A stretch of 64,000 nucleotides of DNA from Flagellimonas amphidinii. GTDB lineage: Bacteria > Bacteroidota > Bacteroidia > Flavobacteriales > Flavobacteriaceae. The notes beneath the pieces are model-generated. The model saw nothing but the letters and a program-made list of their open reading frames with translations, searched no databases and was not told the DNA's origin. The DNA is taken from NCBI RefSeq assembly GCF_013090115.1, contig NZ_JABFNN010000017.1:1-64000 (forward strand), in the 5' to 3' direction. This document shows, piece by piece, positions 26,146 through 34,120 of the stretch (within the stretch, counting starts at the first letter, position 1; each line of letters begins with the position of its first letter). A program made the translations under genes and the position numbers.

Positions 26146-27885
26146 CTAAACTGTAAACGTAGTATTGAAACCTTCTGTTTCTGTATACACCGAAGATGCT
26201 ATATTGTCAACAAACCTATAAGAGGCCTGAGCCGATCCATGGCTAAATTCTGCCAATACATAACCTCGTTGTGCAGCATCAAAATATTGAAGACCATCTA
26301 TCAATAATGCAAATGCTTGTTGAATTCCTGCAATAGTGGTTGGATCAGTACCAAAAATTCCTTCAAAACCTGGTGAAGTAACAGATGGGCATGCAAATTC
26401 TTCACCAACCTTGTCACCATTACTATCAGTTAATACATTATGCCAAGCATTATGTGTATCTCCTGCAAAAACCACCGTGTTTTTTCCTTTAAGTAATGCA
26501 AACAATTGCTCACGCTCAACAAAATAACCATCCCATGCATCCAAATTATAGGGAACTTGAGCTCCCAAACGCGCTAAATCTGCATCAGTCAAAGTTGGGT
26601 CACCGGCCAATGCTCTAGCTTTAAGAGTGGAAAGCTCTGTTATTGCGGTTTGCAATGCTGCCAAAGTTTCAGGGGAGGTATCTCCTCCTGCTACCTGCCC
26701 AATCAAAATCAACAATTCAGCTGGCACCAACATTTTACCCATCAATACCTGTTGCCCCAATACCTGCCATTTTGCAGAACTACCTCCTACAGCCCCAGCG
26801 GTCCATGCCAGTTGTTCAGCTCCCATCAATCTTCTGGAAGGGTCCAATAATGCAGTTGAGAATCCAGCAAAATCAAAACTTCCATCTGCATTAAAAAAAC
26901 CTGTGAAACTCAACTGTTGGTCCCTCCCTACAATTCTCGTATCCAACATGACCAGATTAACTAAGTTTCCAAATTCAAAATTCCTATAAATTATTCCTTG
27001 TTGATCAGTGCGCACAGGAAGGTATTCGCTATGTACTTGGATGGCTCGTTGCAAACGGGCTTGATAATCCCCTTCGGATGCATCATGGTTTTCAGCTCCA
27101 TCCTTATAAGCGTCATTGGTAATCTCATGATCATCCCATACCACTATAAATGGTTTTTTCTGATGTGCCAATTGCAAACCTTCATCTGTTCTATATTGCC
27201 TGTATCGCAAGCGATAATCTTCCAAGGTCAAAATTTCATTGGATGGGTCATGTTCACGTCCTAAGGAAGCAGTATTTTCATTGGTGCCATAACCTCCAAC
27301 TTGATACTCATAAATATAGTCACCGAGGTGAAGGACCACATCCGCATCACTATTGGCTATCGCATCATAAACATTGAACAACCCCGCTGGGAAATTACTA
27401 CAGGAACAGATGGCCAATTTTAAATTATCCAAAGCATCATTAGCTTGTGGCAGTGTGATGGTCTCTCCTATTACCGATCTCTCCCTTAAATCCAACTGCA
27501 TAAATCTATAGTAGTATTTACCGTTGGGTTCCAGTCCGGTCACGTCCTGTACTATGGTAAAATCATTCTCGGCAGAAGCATAACACGTTCCTTTTTTCAC
27601 AATACGCTTAAAGTCTTTATCAGTGGCCACCTGCCAATTGATTTTGATGTAATCCCCAACTTCGGAAGTCGTAGGAGTAAAACGAGTCCAAATCATAACT
27701 GCTGTGGCAATTGGATCGAAGCTACCCACTCCGTGCAAGAATCTTGGAATCCCATCTTTGGGACCATCTCCAAAAAAATCATCTAAATGCTCGCAAGCTG
27801 CTAATTGTGAACTTAAAATAACACCTCCTGAGGCCAATATGGATTTAGCCAAGAAGGCTCTTCTTGTTTCAGTTTTTCTTTCCAT
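26146..27885 (-). CDS. phoD: PhoD-family alkaline phosphatase, predicted Tat lipoprotein
   Basis: A 579-residue exported phosphodiesterase/phosphatase. The N-terminus has a twin-arginine-like motif (TRRAFLAKS) and a lipobox (LAAC, Cys31), suggesting Tat export and lipid anchoring. The PhoD-like N-terminal domain contains HGVGSFDPIATAVMIWTRFTP. The metallophosphatase core shows CSCSNFPAGLFNVYDAIANSDADVVLHLGDYIYEY, VWDDHEITNDAYKDG and VFAGDTHNAWHNVL, which supply the metal-binding Asp, Asn and His residues. It probably releases phosphate from phosphoesters outside the cytoplasm. It is monocistronic. Confidence 0.92.
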   Translation of the reverse strand: MERKTETRRAFLAKSILASGGVILSSQLAACEHLDDFFGDGPKDGIPRFLHGVGSFDPIATAVMIWTRFTPTTSEVGDYIKINWQVATDKDFKRIVKKGTCYASAENDFTIVQDVTGLEPNGKYYYRFMQLDLRERSVIGETITLPQANDALDNLKLAICSCSNFPAGLFNVYDAIANSDADVVLHLGDYIYEYQVGGYGTNENTASLGREHDPSNEILTLEDYRLRYRQYRTDEGLQLAHQKKPFIVVWDDHEITNDAYKDGAENHDASEGDYQARLQRAIQVHSEYLPVRTDQQGIIYRNFEFGNLVNLVMLDTRIVGRDQQLSFTGFFNADGSFDFAGFSTALLDPSRRLMGAEQLAWTAGAVGGSSAKWQVLGQQVLMGKMLVPAELLILIGQVAGGDTSPETLAALQTAITELSTLKARALAGDPTLTDADLARLGAQVPYNLDAWDGYFVEREQLFALLKGKNTVVFAGDTHNAWHNVLTDSNGDKVGEEFACPSVTSPGFEGIFGTDPTTIAGIQQAFALLIDGLQYFDAAQRGYVLAEFSHGSAQASYRFVDNIASSVYTETEGFNTTFTV

Positions 27886-28103
27886 TTTTAATGTTCTAAG
27901 GTTACACTGAAAACTAAGACCAATAGGTACCTTTTTGGTTAGCTGTATATTACCAGAAAATTAAGCTTGAGACGTTTTTTGGGCTTTATGTTAAGTCTTC
28001 ATAGTGTCTTAACAACCAGAATTACTTGAATATCTTTATTTATCAGTAAACAAACAGATTATTTAAAATATCTACTTTTTAGAAAATATCTAAAATCAAC
28101 TTA

Positions 28104-28370
28104 ATGGTTGCACAACCGGCGACATCAAAAACTCTACACAATACAACGCCTCTGAGTGGTTGCCCATTCTGATAACGGCATTAACCCAATTTGGAAGCGA
28201 GTATTTATATTAAGGCATGCATCAAACAGTTTCGGAATATAGATGTTAGAATAGCTATTGGATTAGGTAAAAAAACATACGCTGCCCAAAAAACAACTGA
28301 ATCCAATGGAGAGGCATTTGTCAACTCAGGAAAAAGTTTTGAGGCACTCAAAAAATCAAATTTGGAATAT
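28104..28370 (+). pseudogene. satD-family gene remnant
   Basis: Two neighbouring reading frames together recall the SatD family. From 28115 one frame reads TGDIKNSTQYNASEWLPI and stops at 28211-28213. From 28191 a second frame reads EASIYIKACIKQFRN, then VRIAIGLGKKTY and TESNGEAFVNSG. These match the N-terminal TGDI part and the middle part of SatD-like proteins, which normally carry an intervening segment that is missing here. The ATG at 28104 is also one base out of frame with the TGDI part. So at least one frameshift, an internal deletion and loss of the C-terminus are present. The rest of the 27886-28452 gap shows only a weak hairpin at 28404-28422. Confidence 0.75.
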
Positions 28371-28452
28371 TTTACCTACACTTGCTACAACTACTCTAAA
28401 AAAGGCAGACCAATGGCCTGCCCTATTTGATCGTTTTTTGATTGAATTTAAT

Positions 28453-29289
28453 TTATGCCTCAACCACAGGGTTCCAAACCCCAGTGGCCACGGTCCGCTT
28501 TACATAATCTGAAAAATCGATGGGTTTTCTACCCAAAACCTTTTCAATATCATGTTTTATAATTTGGTTTTCTGGATTGGTCAATACTTCAGAAAATAAA
28601 TAATTGATCAACCAAACATAATCCGCTGGCACCCCCTGTTCTTCCATAATTTTAACGTAAGCCGGAAGCGATATAGGTGTAAAGGCTATTTCCCTACCTG
28701 AAGCTTGTGCAATTTCCTCCACAACTTCTTTAAAGGTCAATAATCTGGATCCTGTAAGCTCGTAAATTTCTCCATTGTGCTCTTCCTTCAACAAAGCTTC
28801 CACAGCTACATCAGCAATATCGTCTGCATCCACATAAGGAACTTTTACATCTGCGTGTGGCAATGCCACGAAGCCATGGAGAATTGGCTCTAGAAAAAAG
28901 CTCTCGCTAAAGTTTTGATTGAACCAACTAGCTCGTACAATGGTATACTCCAAATCAGAATTGATAACCACTTGCTCACAAAGTTCCGCTTCTCGCTCAC
29001 CTTTTCCTGAAAGAAGAACTACTTTTTGTATGCCATGTCTTTTAGCTTCTTTAATCAATCCCTCAATGGCTTCCAAGGCTCCCGGCACAGCCAAATCAGG
29101 TTGAAATGTGATATAAACCTTATCCATTCCTTCCAAAGCTGTTGACCAAGTTTCTGGTCTGTCCCAGTCAAAGGAAGGGTTGGTCCCACGGCTACCAATT
29201 CGCACATTGTGCCCTAAAGATGTCAATCGCTCTGCAATTCTGCGGCCTGTTTTTCCAGTACCTCCCAAAACTAAAATGTTATTTTTCAT
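28453..29289 (-). CDS. NmrA-like/atypical SDR NAD(P)-binding protein
   Basis: A 278-residue protein with an N-terminal Rossmann motif ILVLGGTGKTGRRIAERLTSLGHNVRIGSRG (GxxGxxG). KVVLLSGKGEREAE and YTIVRASWFNQNFSESF follow; the SDR Tyr/Lys pair is absent, as in NmrA-like and NAD(P)H-quinone-sensing proteins. It may be a redox sensor or an NAD(P)H-dependent reductase. It heads a likely three-gene order with DUF1772 and DUF5367 genes upstream on the same strand (27 and 7 bases apart). Confidence 0.85.
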   Translation of the reverse strand: MKNNILVLGGTGKTGRRIAERLTSLGHNVRIGSRGTNPSFDWDRPETWSTALEGMDKVYITFQPDLAVPGALEAIEGLIKEAKRHGIQKVVLLSGKGEREAELCEQVVINSDLEYTIVRASWFNQNFSESFFLEPILHGFVALPHADVKVPYVDADDIADVAVEALLKEEHNGEIYELTGSRLLTFKEVVEEIAQASGREIAFTPISLPAYVKIMEEQGVPADYVWLINYLFSEVLTNPENQIIKHDIEKVLGRKPIDFSDYVKRTVATGVWNPVVEA

Positions 29290-29316
29290 GATTTTTAAAT
29301 TTTTGATGTTACTATT

Positions 29317-29808
29317 TTATTTAATGATGGCTGCTATAGCCAATAATCCAAATGCAATGGTTGATGTTATGGTTCTGATTCCGTGAAAGCGGTTCCAAGG
29401 TTCCTCAAATTGTTTGCGAAGATTTTTTAACTCTTCGGTTCCACTATTTAAAAGATTTGTTCTATCCAGTATTTCATTCAAAGGAACATTGCCAAATATG
29501 GTGACCAATGCCACTCCTATCAGATAAATTGTAGCTGCAATCAAACTCAACCAAAACACACTACCGTATCCTGATTTATTTGCAAATGCACTTAAGAAGG
29601 ACATAAATACGGGGCCAAAAAACACCACAAAGAAGGTCGGGTTTAATATGCTCCGGTTCATTTGTTGAAAAGATCTTAGATAAGCCAAGTCGTCAAGATT
29701 TCCAATCCCTGGGGTCACGGCATTGCCCCACGTAAAACAAAGTCCAGATGTCATTCCTGTCAAAACAATTGCCAGAACCAAGATTATATTTCCAAAACTG
29801 ATTTCCAT
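29317..29808 (-). CDS. DUF1772-family membrane protein
   Basis: A 163-residue membrane protein with four hydrophobic helices. The N-terminal VLTGMTSGLCFTWGNAVTPGIG, then FQQMNRSILNPTFFVVFFGP and the closing WNRFHGIRTITSTIAFGLLAIA, are hallmarks of DUF1772 (related to anthrone oxygenase-like proteins). The biochemical role in bacteria is unsettled. It is the middle gene of a tight cluster with the NmrA-like and DUF5367 genes. Confidence 0.85.
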   Translation of the reverse strand: MEISFGNIILVLAIVLTGMTSGLCFTWGNAVTPGIGNLDDLAYLRSFQQMNRSILNPTFFVVFFGPVFMSFLSAFANKSGYGSVFWLSLIAATIYLIGVALVTIFGNVPLNEILDRTNLLNSGTEELKNLRKQFEEPWNRFHGIRTITSTIAFGLLAIAAIIK

Positions 29809-29815
29809 GATACTA

Positions 29816-30223
29816 TTATGAATGGGTTAATGATACTTTACGGCGTGGACGAACTTTTATATACCAATACAGGACGGCAACCAACACAAACTCAAAGGCA
29901 ATCAGCCAAAAATCAGCAGAACCAAAAAAGCTGGCATAACTTCCTCCAAAAGGAGCGATCAACACGGGAACCGTGATCAATGCATCAAAAGTGGCACTGG
30001 TAAGAAGCATTAAAAGCCCCAATTTTACCCCATGCATGGGTTCTACTTTCTTATAGTAAAGCCAAGCACCCATCCATACCAATGGAGGTACAACCAAAGC
30101 TAAACCAATGTTGGCCTGTAAATAACGATCTTCCATTAACGGCAACTCATAAATGGTCGAAAAGGCTGAAACCCCAAGAACCCAAACCAAGGTTCCGATT
30201 AAAAGTGCTCTTATTGTTTTCAT
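29816..30223 (-). CDS. DUF5367-family membrane protein
   Basis: A 135-residue four-helix membrane protein (MKTIRALLIGTLVWVLGVSAF, LALVVPPLVWMGAWLYYKK, LMLLTSATFDALITVPVLI, FWLIAFEFVLVAVLYWYI). The pattern fits DUF5367, small membrane proteins of unknown function in Bacteroidetes. It is the first gene of the cluster with DUF1772 and the NmrA-like protein. The nucleotide cyclase gene is divergent, 104 bases away. Confidence 0.75.
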   Translation of the reverse strand: MKTIRALLIGTLVWVLGVSAFSTIYELPLMEDRYLQANIGLALVVPPLVWMGAWLYYKKVEPMHGVKLGLLMLLTSATFDALITVPVLIAPFGGSYASFFGSADFWLIAFEFVLVAVLYWYIKVRPRRKVSLTHS

Positions 30224-30327
30224 TTCACCTGTTTTTAATGATTACAGGACAAAACTACTTTACGAACTATGCAGGCATTTGTTCAAAACGGAGGAAGATT
30301 TGTTCGAAAAGGATAACTTTGGTCATC

Positions 30328-31392
30328 ATGGCATTTACCCTCATAAATATCCGCAGGTGGCGCATTCTTAGATTCTATATTGTTGGCTGGACATTGGGCT
30401 GTGTGTTTTTGAGCATTGTTAGAGGTGTTGGCACAAAAGAATTGGGCAGTCTAGAATTCGATTTCGCTTCCAGTATGCTCATTGCCTTTACCCTTGGCCC
30501 TGTATTAGGGTTGGTCTCTGGACTGGCACAGATAATTATTGAAGAGCGCATATACAAGTTCATGTCCATCTATAAACTGATATTGATTCGGTTTGTTTAC
30601 ATTATCATTTTCATCGTATTCATGGTTTTTGCGGCCTATAGTATATATCAATTGCTTTTTGGGACCAATTTAGGTATCATCAACTTTGCTTTTGATAGAG
30701 GAAGTGGGGCCATTTATTTTTACATGCTTTCTGTTGATTTCTTTCTTACGGTTACCAGACAAGTAAATTTAATGCTGGGTGAAGGTAATTTAAGAGGTCT
30801 ACTGCTTGGTAAATTTTACACTCCACGTGAAGAGGAACGTATTTTTATGTTTTTAGATTTAAAATCTTCCACTCCACTAGCTGAAAAGTTAGGCCACGTT
30901 GAATACAGTAGATTGATACAGGACTGCTTTAACGATCTAGGCATTGCGGTTTCAGATGATGCTGAAATCTATCAATATGTTGGTGATGAAGCTGTCTTGA
31001 CCTGGAAAATGAGGGATGGGTTAAAAAATCAAAATTGTCTAGCCACGTTTTACGAGTTTAAAAAGCAACTGGGGCATAAAAAAAATTATTACGAAGAAAA
31101 ATACGGTTGCCAACCTATTTTTAAAGCTGGGATGCATGCGGGCATTGTTACCGTAACTGAGGTTGGAAAATATAAAAAGGAGATTGCCTACCACGGGGAC
31201 ACCATAAATACCGCAGCACGAATACAGGGGCAATGCAACACCCTAGAAAGTGAGTTGTTATTGTCCGATTTCCTCAAATCAAAATTGAAAACCGATAAAT
31301 TTCAATTTACAACCAAAGGCAGTGTCCCTTTAAAAGGGAAAAAAGGCAAAGTTGGTATTTCTGCTGTACATCAAAATGGAATTAACTCCTGA
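30328..31392 (+). CDS. Membrane class III adenylate/guanylate cyclase
   Basis: A 354-residue protein. The first ~150 residues contain several hydrophobic helices (ILRFYIVGWTLGCVFLSIV, SMLIAFTLGPVLGLVSGLA, LILIRFVYIIIFIVFMVFA). The catalytic domain (about 165-340) starts FMFLDLKSSTPLAEKLGH, with the first metal Asp. IYQYVGDEAVLTW holds the second Asp, and GDTINTAARIQGQCN is the transition-state region (Asn/Arg). It should make cAMP or cGMP at the inner membrane. The start at 30328 avoids a long overlap with the divergent DUF5367 gene. Its 3' end overlaps the convergent AraC gene by 11 bases. Confidence 0.88.
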   Translation: MAFTLINIRRWRILRFYIVGWTLGCVFLSIVRGVGTKELGSLEFDFASSMLIAFTLGPVLGLVSGLAQIIIEERIYKFMSIYKLILIRFVYIIIFIVFMVFAAYSIYQLLFGTNLGIINFAFDRGSGAIYFYMLSVDFFLTVTRQVNLMLGEGNLRGLLLGKFYTPREEERIFMFLDLKSSTPLAEKLGHVEYSRLIQDCFNDLGIAVSDDAEIYQYVGDEAVLTWKMRDGLKNQNCLATFYEFKKQLGHKKNYYEEKYGCQPIFKAGMHAGIVTVTEVGKYKKEIAYHGDTINTAARIQGQCNTLESELLLSDFLKSKLKTDKFQFTTKGSVPLKGKKGKVGISAVHQNGINS

Positions 31393-32239
31393 TTTCACTT
31401 GGCCTAAAACCATATTTTTTGGCAAAGGCATTGGAGAAAGAGCTTAAACTGTCATAACCCACATGCCAAGCTGCTTCTTGTACTGTAGCTTCTTGATTAC
31501 GAATAAGCTCGTGCGCCTTGGTCATTCGTTCATTCTGAAGGTATTTGAATACTGGAACCCCAAAAAGCTCCTTAAAATTCTTCTTCAGTTTAAAACTGTT
31601 GAGTCCGATCTGTTTAGAAAGTTCAGATAATGATGGAGGGTTCTCTAAATTACTGGAAAGAATTTCTTTAGCATAGAACAACTTCTCACGTTCTGATTGT
31701 TTTACGGGTTGCTTTTCCATGGCTGCCAACTGCCCAAAAAAGTGCGAAAGCAATGCGGTGACCTGACTTCTGAAAAACATCATTTTGGTCTTCCCTTCAT
31801 ACGTGTTATGAAAAATTTGATTAACGATGGATTCCATTTCAGGTGTCATATAAAACTTAGGACCCTCCACGTAGTGATCCGAAGGGTTTACCAATTGTTC
31901 CAACATCTGGGCAAATAACTCGCCTTCTTCATTGGGCAACTGGGCAAGGTTGGAAGGTGACGTTGCAATCAAAATACATTCCAGCGGTTTGTCCGCCGAA
32001 ACAGTATGTTCAAAATTAACTTCTGCATCCGCATAAAAGGAAAGTGCCAAACCCTTACTGTGTTCGTAATCTTTCCGTTTTCCTTTGTATTTTACAGCTA
32101 AATCCACATTTCCAGATCCATAAAATGCAACAGCAATGACCGGCTCATCAAAGGCACAGGTATCAATGGTTACCTGATTAGAGTTAGCTTCCTCAACCAA
32201 CACGATAAAATCATTGATATTCAATAACTCACGAACCAT
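31382..32239 (-). CDS. AraC-family transcriptional regulator
   Basis: A 285-residue regulator. The C-terminal DNA-binding domain reads PPSLSELSKQIGLNSFKLKKNFKELFGVPVFKYLQNERMTKAHELI and TVQEAAWHVGYDSLSSFSNAFAKKYGFRPSEIR. The N-terminal region (about 1-170) may be a beta-rich effector domain. Its target is unknown. Candidates are the divergent TetR-SDR unit or the membrane gene cluster on its other side. It is convergent with the cyclase gene. Confidence 0.9.
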   Translation of the reverse strand: MVRELLNINDFIVLVEEANSNQVTIDTCAFDEPVIAVAFYGSGNVDLAVKYKGKRKDYEHSKGLALSFYADAEVNFEHTVSADKPLECILIATSPSNLAQLPNEEGELFAQMLEQLVNPSDHYVEGPKFYMTPEMESIVNQIFHNTYEGKTKMMFFRSQVTALLSHFFGQLAAMEKQPVKQSEREKLFYAKEILSSNLENPPSLSELSKQIGLNSFKLKKNFKELFGVPVFKYLQNERMTKAHELIRNQEATVQEAAWHVGYDSLSSFSNAFAKKYGFRPSEIRS

Positions 32240-32389
32240 CCCAATTCTTATTAACTATTTAAAATTAAACATTTTGAATTGATCCTTCAACCCCAAAAAT
32301 TCACCTGGATTCTTTTTTACCAACACTTCGAGACCGATATATCACATCAAAGGCAAATTGCTAAAAATTCCGTAAAATGAAAATAGTTT

Positions 32390-32419
32390 TTTGAGGTAAG
32401 AAAAAAACATCTATTTTTG
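32390..32419 (+). promoter_or_regulatory. Promoter of the TetR gene
   Basis: TTTG (32390-32393), 18 bases, then TATTTTTG (32412-32419), a full match to the Bacteroidetes consensus. The -7 element directly abuts the operator at 32420. Confidence 0.7.
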
Positions 32420-32434
32420 TAGACGACTGGTCTA
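32420..32434. promoter_or_regulatory. TetR operator, copy 1
   Basis: TAGACGACTGGTCTA, an imperfect palindrome (TAGAC ... GTCTA) placed immediately after the -7 element, where bound repressor would block transcription. The same 15 bases recur exactly upstream of the SDR gene. Confidence 0.8.
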
Positions 32435-32442
32435 ATATAAAT

Positions 32443-33027
32443 ATGGAAACAGCAAAAGAATCAACTTTACATCGTATTTTAACCATAGGAGGCAATCTTA
32501 TCATACAAAAAGGTTTCAATAATGTGGGACTCAATGAGATTTTGAGTGCAGCGGATATTCCCAAAGGTTCTTTTTACTACTATTTTAAAAGTAAAGAAGA
32601 TTTCGGGTTACAAGTCATCAAGAATTATGGCAACGAATCCTATACATTGGTTGCTTCTTACCTCAGGGACAAGAGCAAAAATCCAAAAGAGCGTTTTATG
32701 GGTTTTTTCAAGGATATCAAATCAGTTTACGTTCAAAAACAATTTACAGAGGGATGTTTGTTGGGGAATTGCAGTTTGGAACTTAGTGATGTGAAGGCAA
32801 GTTATGCTTTTGGGGTTTCCAACGAGTTGAAACGTTGGGAAGATTTGTTTGAGGAATGTATCCAAGAAGGTCAAAGGGATGGAAGTATTGGAAATCAATC
32901 CGACTCCAGAAAACTGGCCAGCTATATATTGAACAATTGGGAAGGGGCAATTTTAAGAATGAAATCACAAAAAAGTGAAAAACCACTCTCCCTCTTTATA
33001 GAATTTACAAATGAGTTGTTAATCTAA
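32443..33027 (+). CDS. TetR-family repressor with CxxxxC in the effector domain
   Basis: A 194-residue repressor. The DNA-binding domain is GFNNVGLNEILSAADIPKGSFYYYFKSKEDFG (about 25-55). The effector domain contains TEGCLLGNCSLEL with Cys105 and Cys110, a sequence pattern shared by the NemR/AcuR/YxaF subgroup; in E. coli NemR a cysteine at the equivalent place senses electrophiles. An operator lies just upstream and an identical one before the next gene, so it probably represses itself and the SDR gene. Confidence 0.9.
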   Translation: METAKESTLHRILTIGGNLIIQKGFNNVGLNEILSAADIPKGSFYYYFKSKEDFGLQVIKNYGNESYTLVASYLRDKSKNPKERFMGFFKDIKSVYVQKQFTEGCLLGNCSLELSDVKASYAFGVSNELKRWEDLFEECIQEGQRDGSIGNQSDSRKLASYILNNWEGAILRMKSQKSEKPLSLFIEFTNELLI

Positions 33028-33044
33028 TTTTTTTTATTTATTTA

Positions 33045-33061
33045 GTAGACGACTGGTCTAC
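33045..33061. promoter_or_regulatory. TetR operator, copy 2
   Basis: GTAGACGACTGGTCTAC contains the same 15-base site as 32420-32434, extended by one complementary pair. It lies between the TetR and SDR genes, 17 bases before the SDR start codon. Confidence 0.82.
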
Positions 33062-33078
33062 TTTAAATCACATTTATT

Positions 33079-33963
33079 ATGAAAAACATTGTAATCACAG
33101 GAACAAGCAGTGGCTTTGGATATTTAACGGCAATATCAGCCGCCAAACAAGGTCATAAAGTATGGGCTACCATGCGAAGCCCCAACGGAAAGAACGCAGG
33201 AAAAAAAGAAGAATTGGAACAATTGGCAAAGGATGATAACTTACTCCTTAACGTATTGGAACTGGATGTGACCGACTCTGCCTCCGTGGATCAAGCTATT
33301 GCCCATATCGTGGCCCAAGACGGAAAAATTGATGTCTTGGTCAACAATGCCGGGGTCATGTTCGTAGGTATTACCGAAGCTTATAGTTTGGAGCAAATAC
33401 AAAAACAGTTTGATGTGAACTTTTTTGGCATTGCAAGAATGGTTAAAGCAGTAACGCCACACATGCGTAAAGCAGGGAACGGACTTATCATCAATACCAC
33501 ATCGTTGGCGGGCAGATTGGCCTTCCCTTATTTCGGAGTGTATTGTGCAAGCAAGCATGCCGTTGAAGCTTACTCGCAATCCCTAAGCTATGAACTAGCT
33601 CCATTTGGTGTGGAAGTCAGCATTGTTGAGCCAGGTCCTTTTGGTACTAATTTGTTGTTCACAGGACCCAAAGAAGCCGACCAGAATGCTTTAGAGGGTT
33701 ATGGCGAATATAAGGATGTCCCCTTGGCAATGCTCAAAAATTTTGAAAGTTTTTATGAAACGGAAGATGCATTAGATCCTCAATTGGTTGCGGATGACAT
33801 CTTAAACCTCATTGAGATGCCCAAAGGTGATCGACCTATCAGAACCGTATCTGGAATTGATTATGGTACCGTGGAATACAATGCCAAGACACAGCCCATC
33901 CAAGATGCATTGGTAAGTGAAGCACTGCAAATGGGGAACTTGCTGCAGGTAGCACAAAACTGA
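33079..33963 (+). CDS. Short-chain dehydrogenase/reductase under TetR control
   Basis: A 294-residue classical SDR. The cofactor motif is TGTSSGFG (7-14), NNAG is at 89-92, the catalytic Ser is in NTTSLAG and YCASK is at 155-159. The region after the catalytic motif reads SIVEPGPFGTNLLF. The substrate is unknown; control by a NemR-like repressor suggests reduction of reactive carbonyls or quinones (inference). An own operator precedes it, and a strong hairpin at 34065 follows. Confidence 0.92.
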   Translation: MKNIVITGTSSGFGYLTAISAAKQGHKVWATMRSPNGKNAGKKEELEQLAKDDNLLLNVLELDVTDSASVDQAIAHIVAQDGKIDVLVNNAGVMFVGITEAYSLEQIQKQFDVNFFGIARMVKAVTPHMRKAGNGLIINTTSLAGRLAFPYFGVYCASKHAVEAYSQSLSYELAPFGVEVSIVEPGPFGTNLLFTGPKEADQNALEGYGEYKDVPLAMLKNFESFYETEDALDPQLVADDILNLIEMPKGDRPIRTVSGIDYGTVEYNAKTQPIQDALVSEALQMGNLLQVAQN

Positions 33964-34064
33964 AACCAGAACGCAAATGAAATAGAGCCAAAAATCGCTA
34001 GGTTTTGGCTTTGGATGGTGCATTCTTTTGTGATAGGTTCGAATGCGATGTTTTATTTGTGAGG

Positions 34065-34087
34065 AAGTGGGGCTTCGCGCCCCACTT
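34065..34087 (+). terminator. Strong hairpin between the SDR and AraC genes
   Basis: Perfect 9-bp GC-rich stem AAGTGGGGC / GCCCCACTT with loop TTCGC, followed by a moderately T-rich stretch. It fits a terminator for the SDR unit. It lies 34 bases before the AraC start chosen here. Confidence 0.6.
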
Positions 34088-34120
34088 GTTTCCTATTTCA
34101 TCTTACAAAGAGACCACCCA

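Noticed and set aside
28191..28430. 79-codon open frame as a functional gene
   Set aside because: It has a TTG start and lacks the family's N-terminal TGDI part and C-terminal region, which lie out of frame or are absent; treated as a pseudogene.
30082..30327. N-terminal extension of the nucleotide cyclase
   Set aside because: It would overlap the divergent DUF5367 gene and lacks family similarity; the ATG at 30328 starts the membrane domain.
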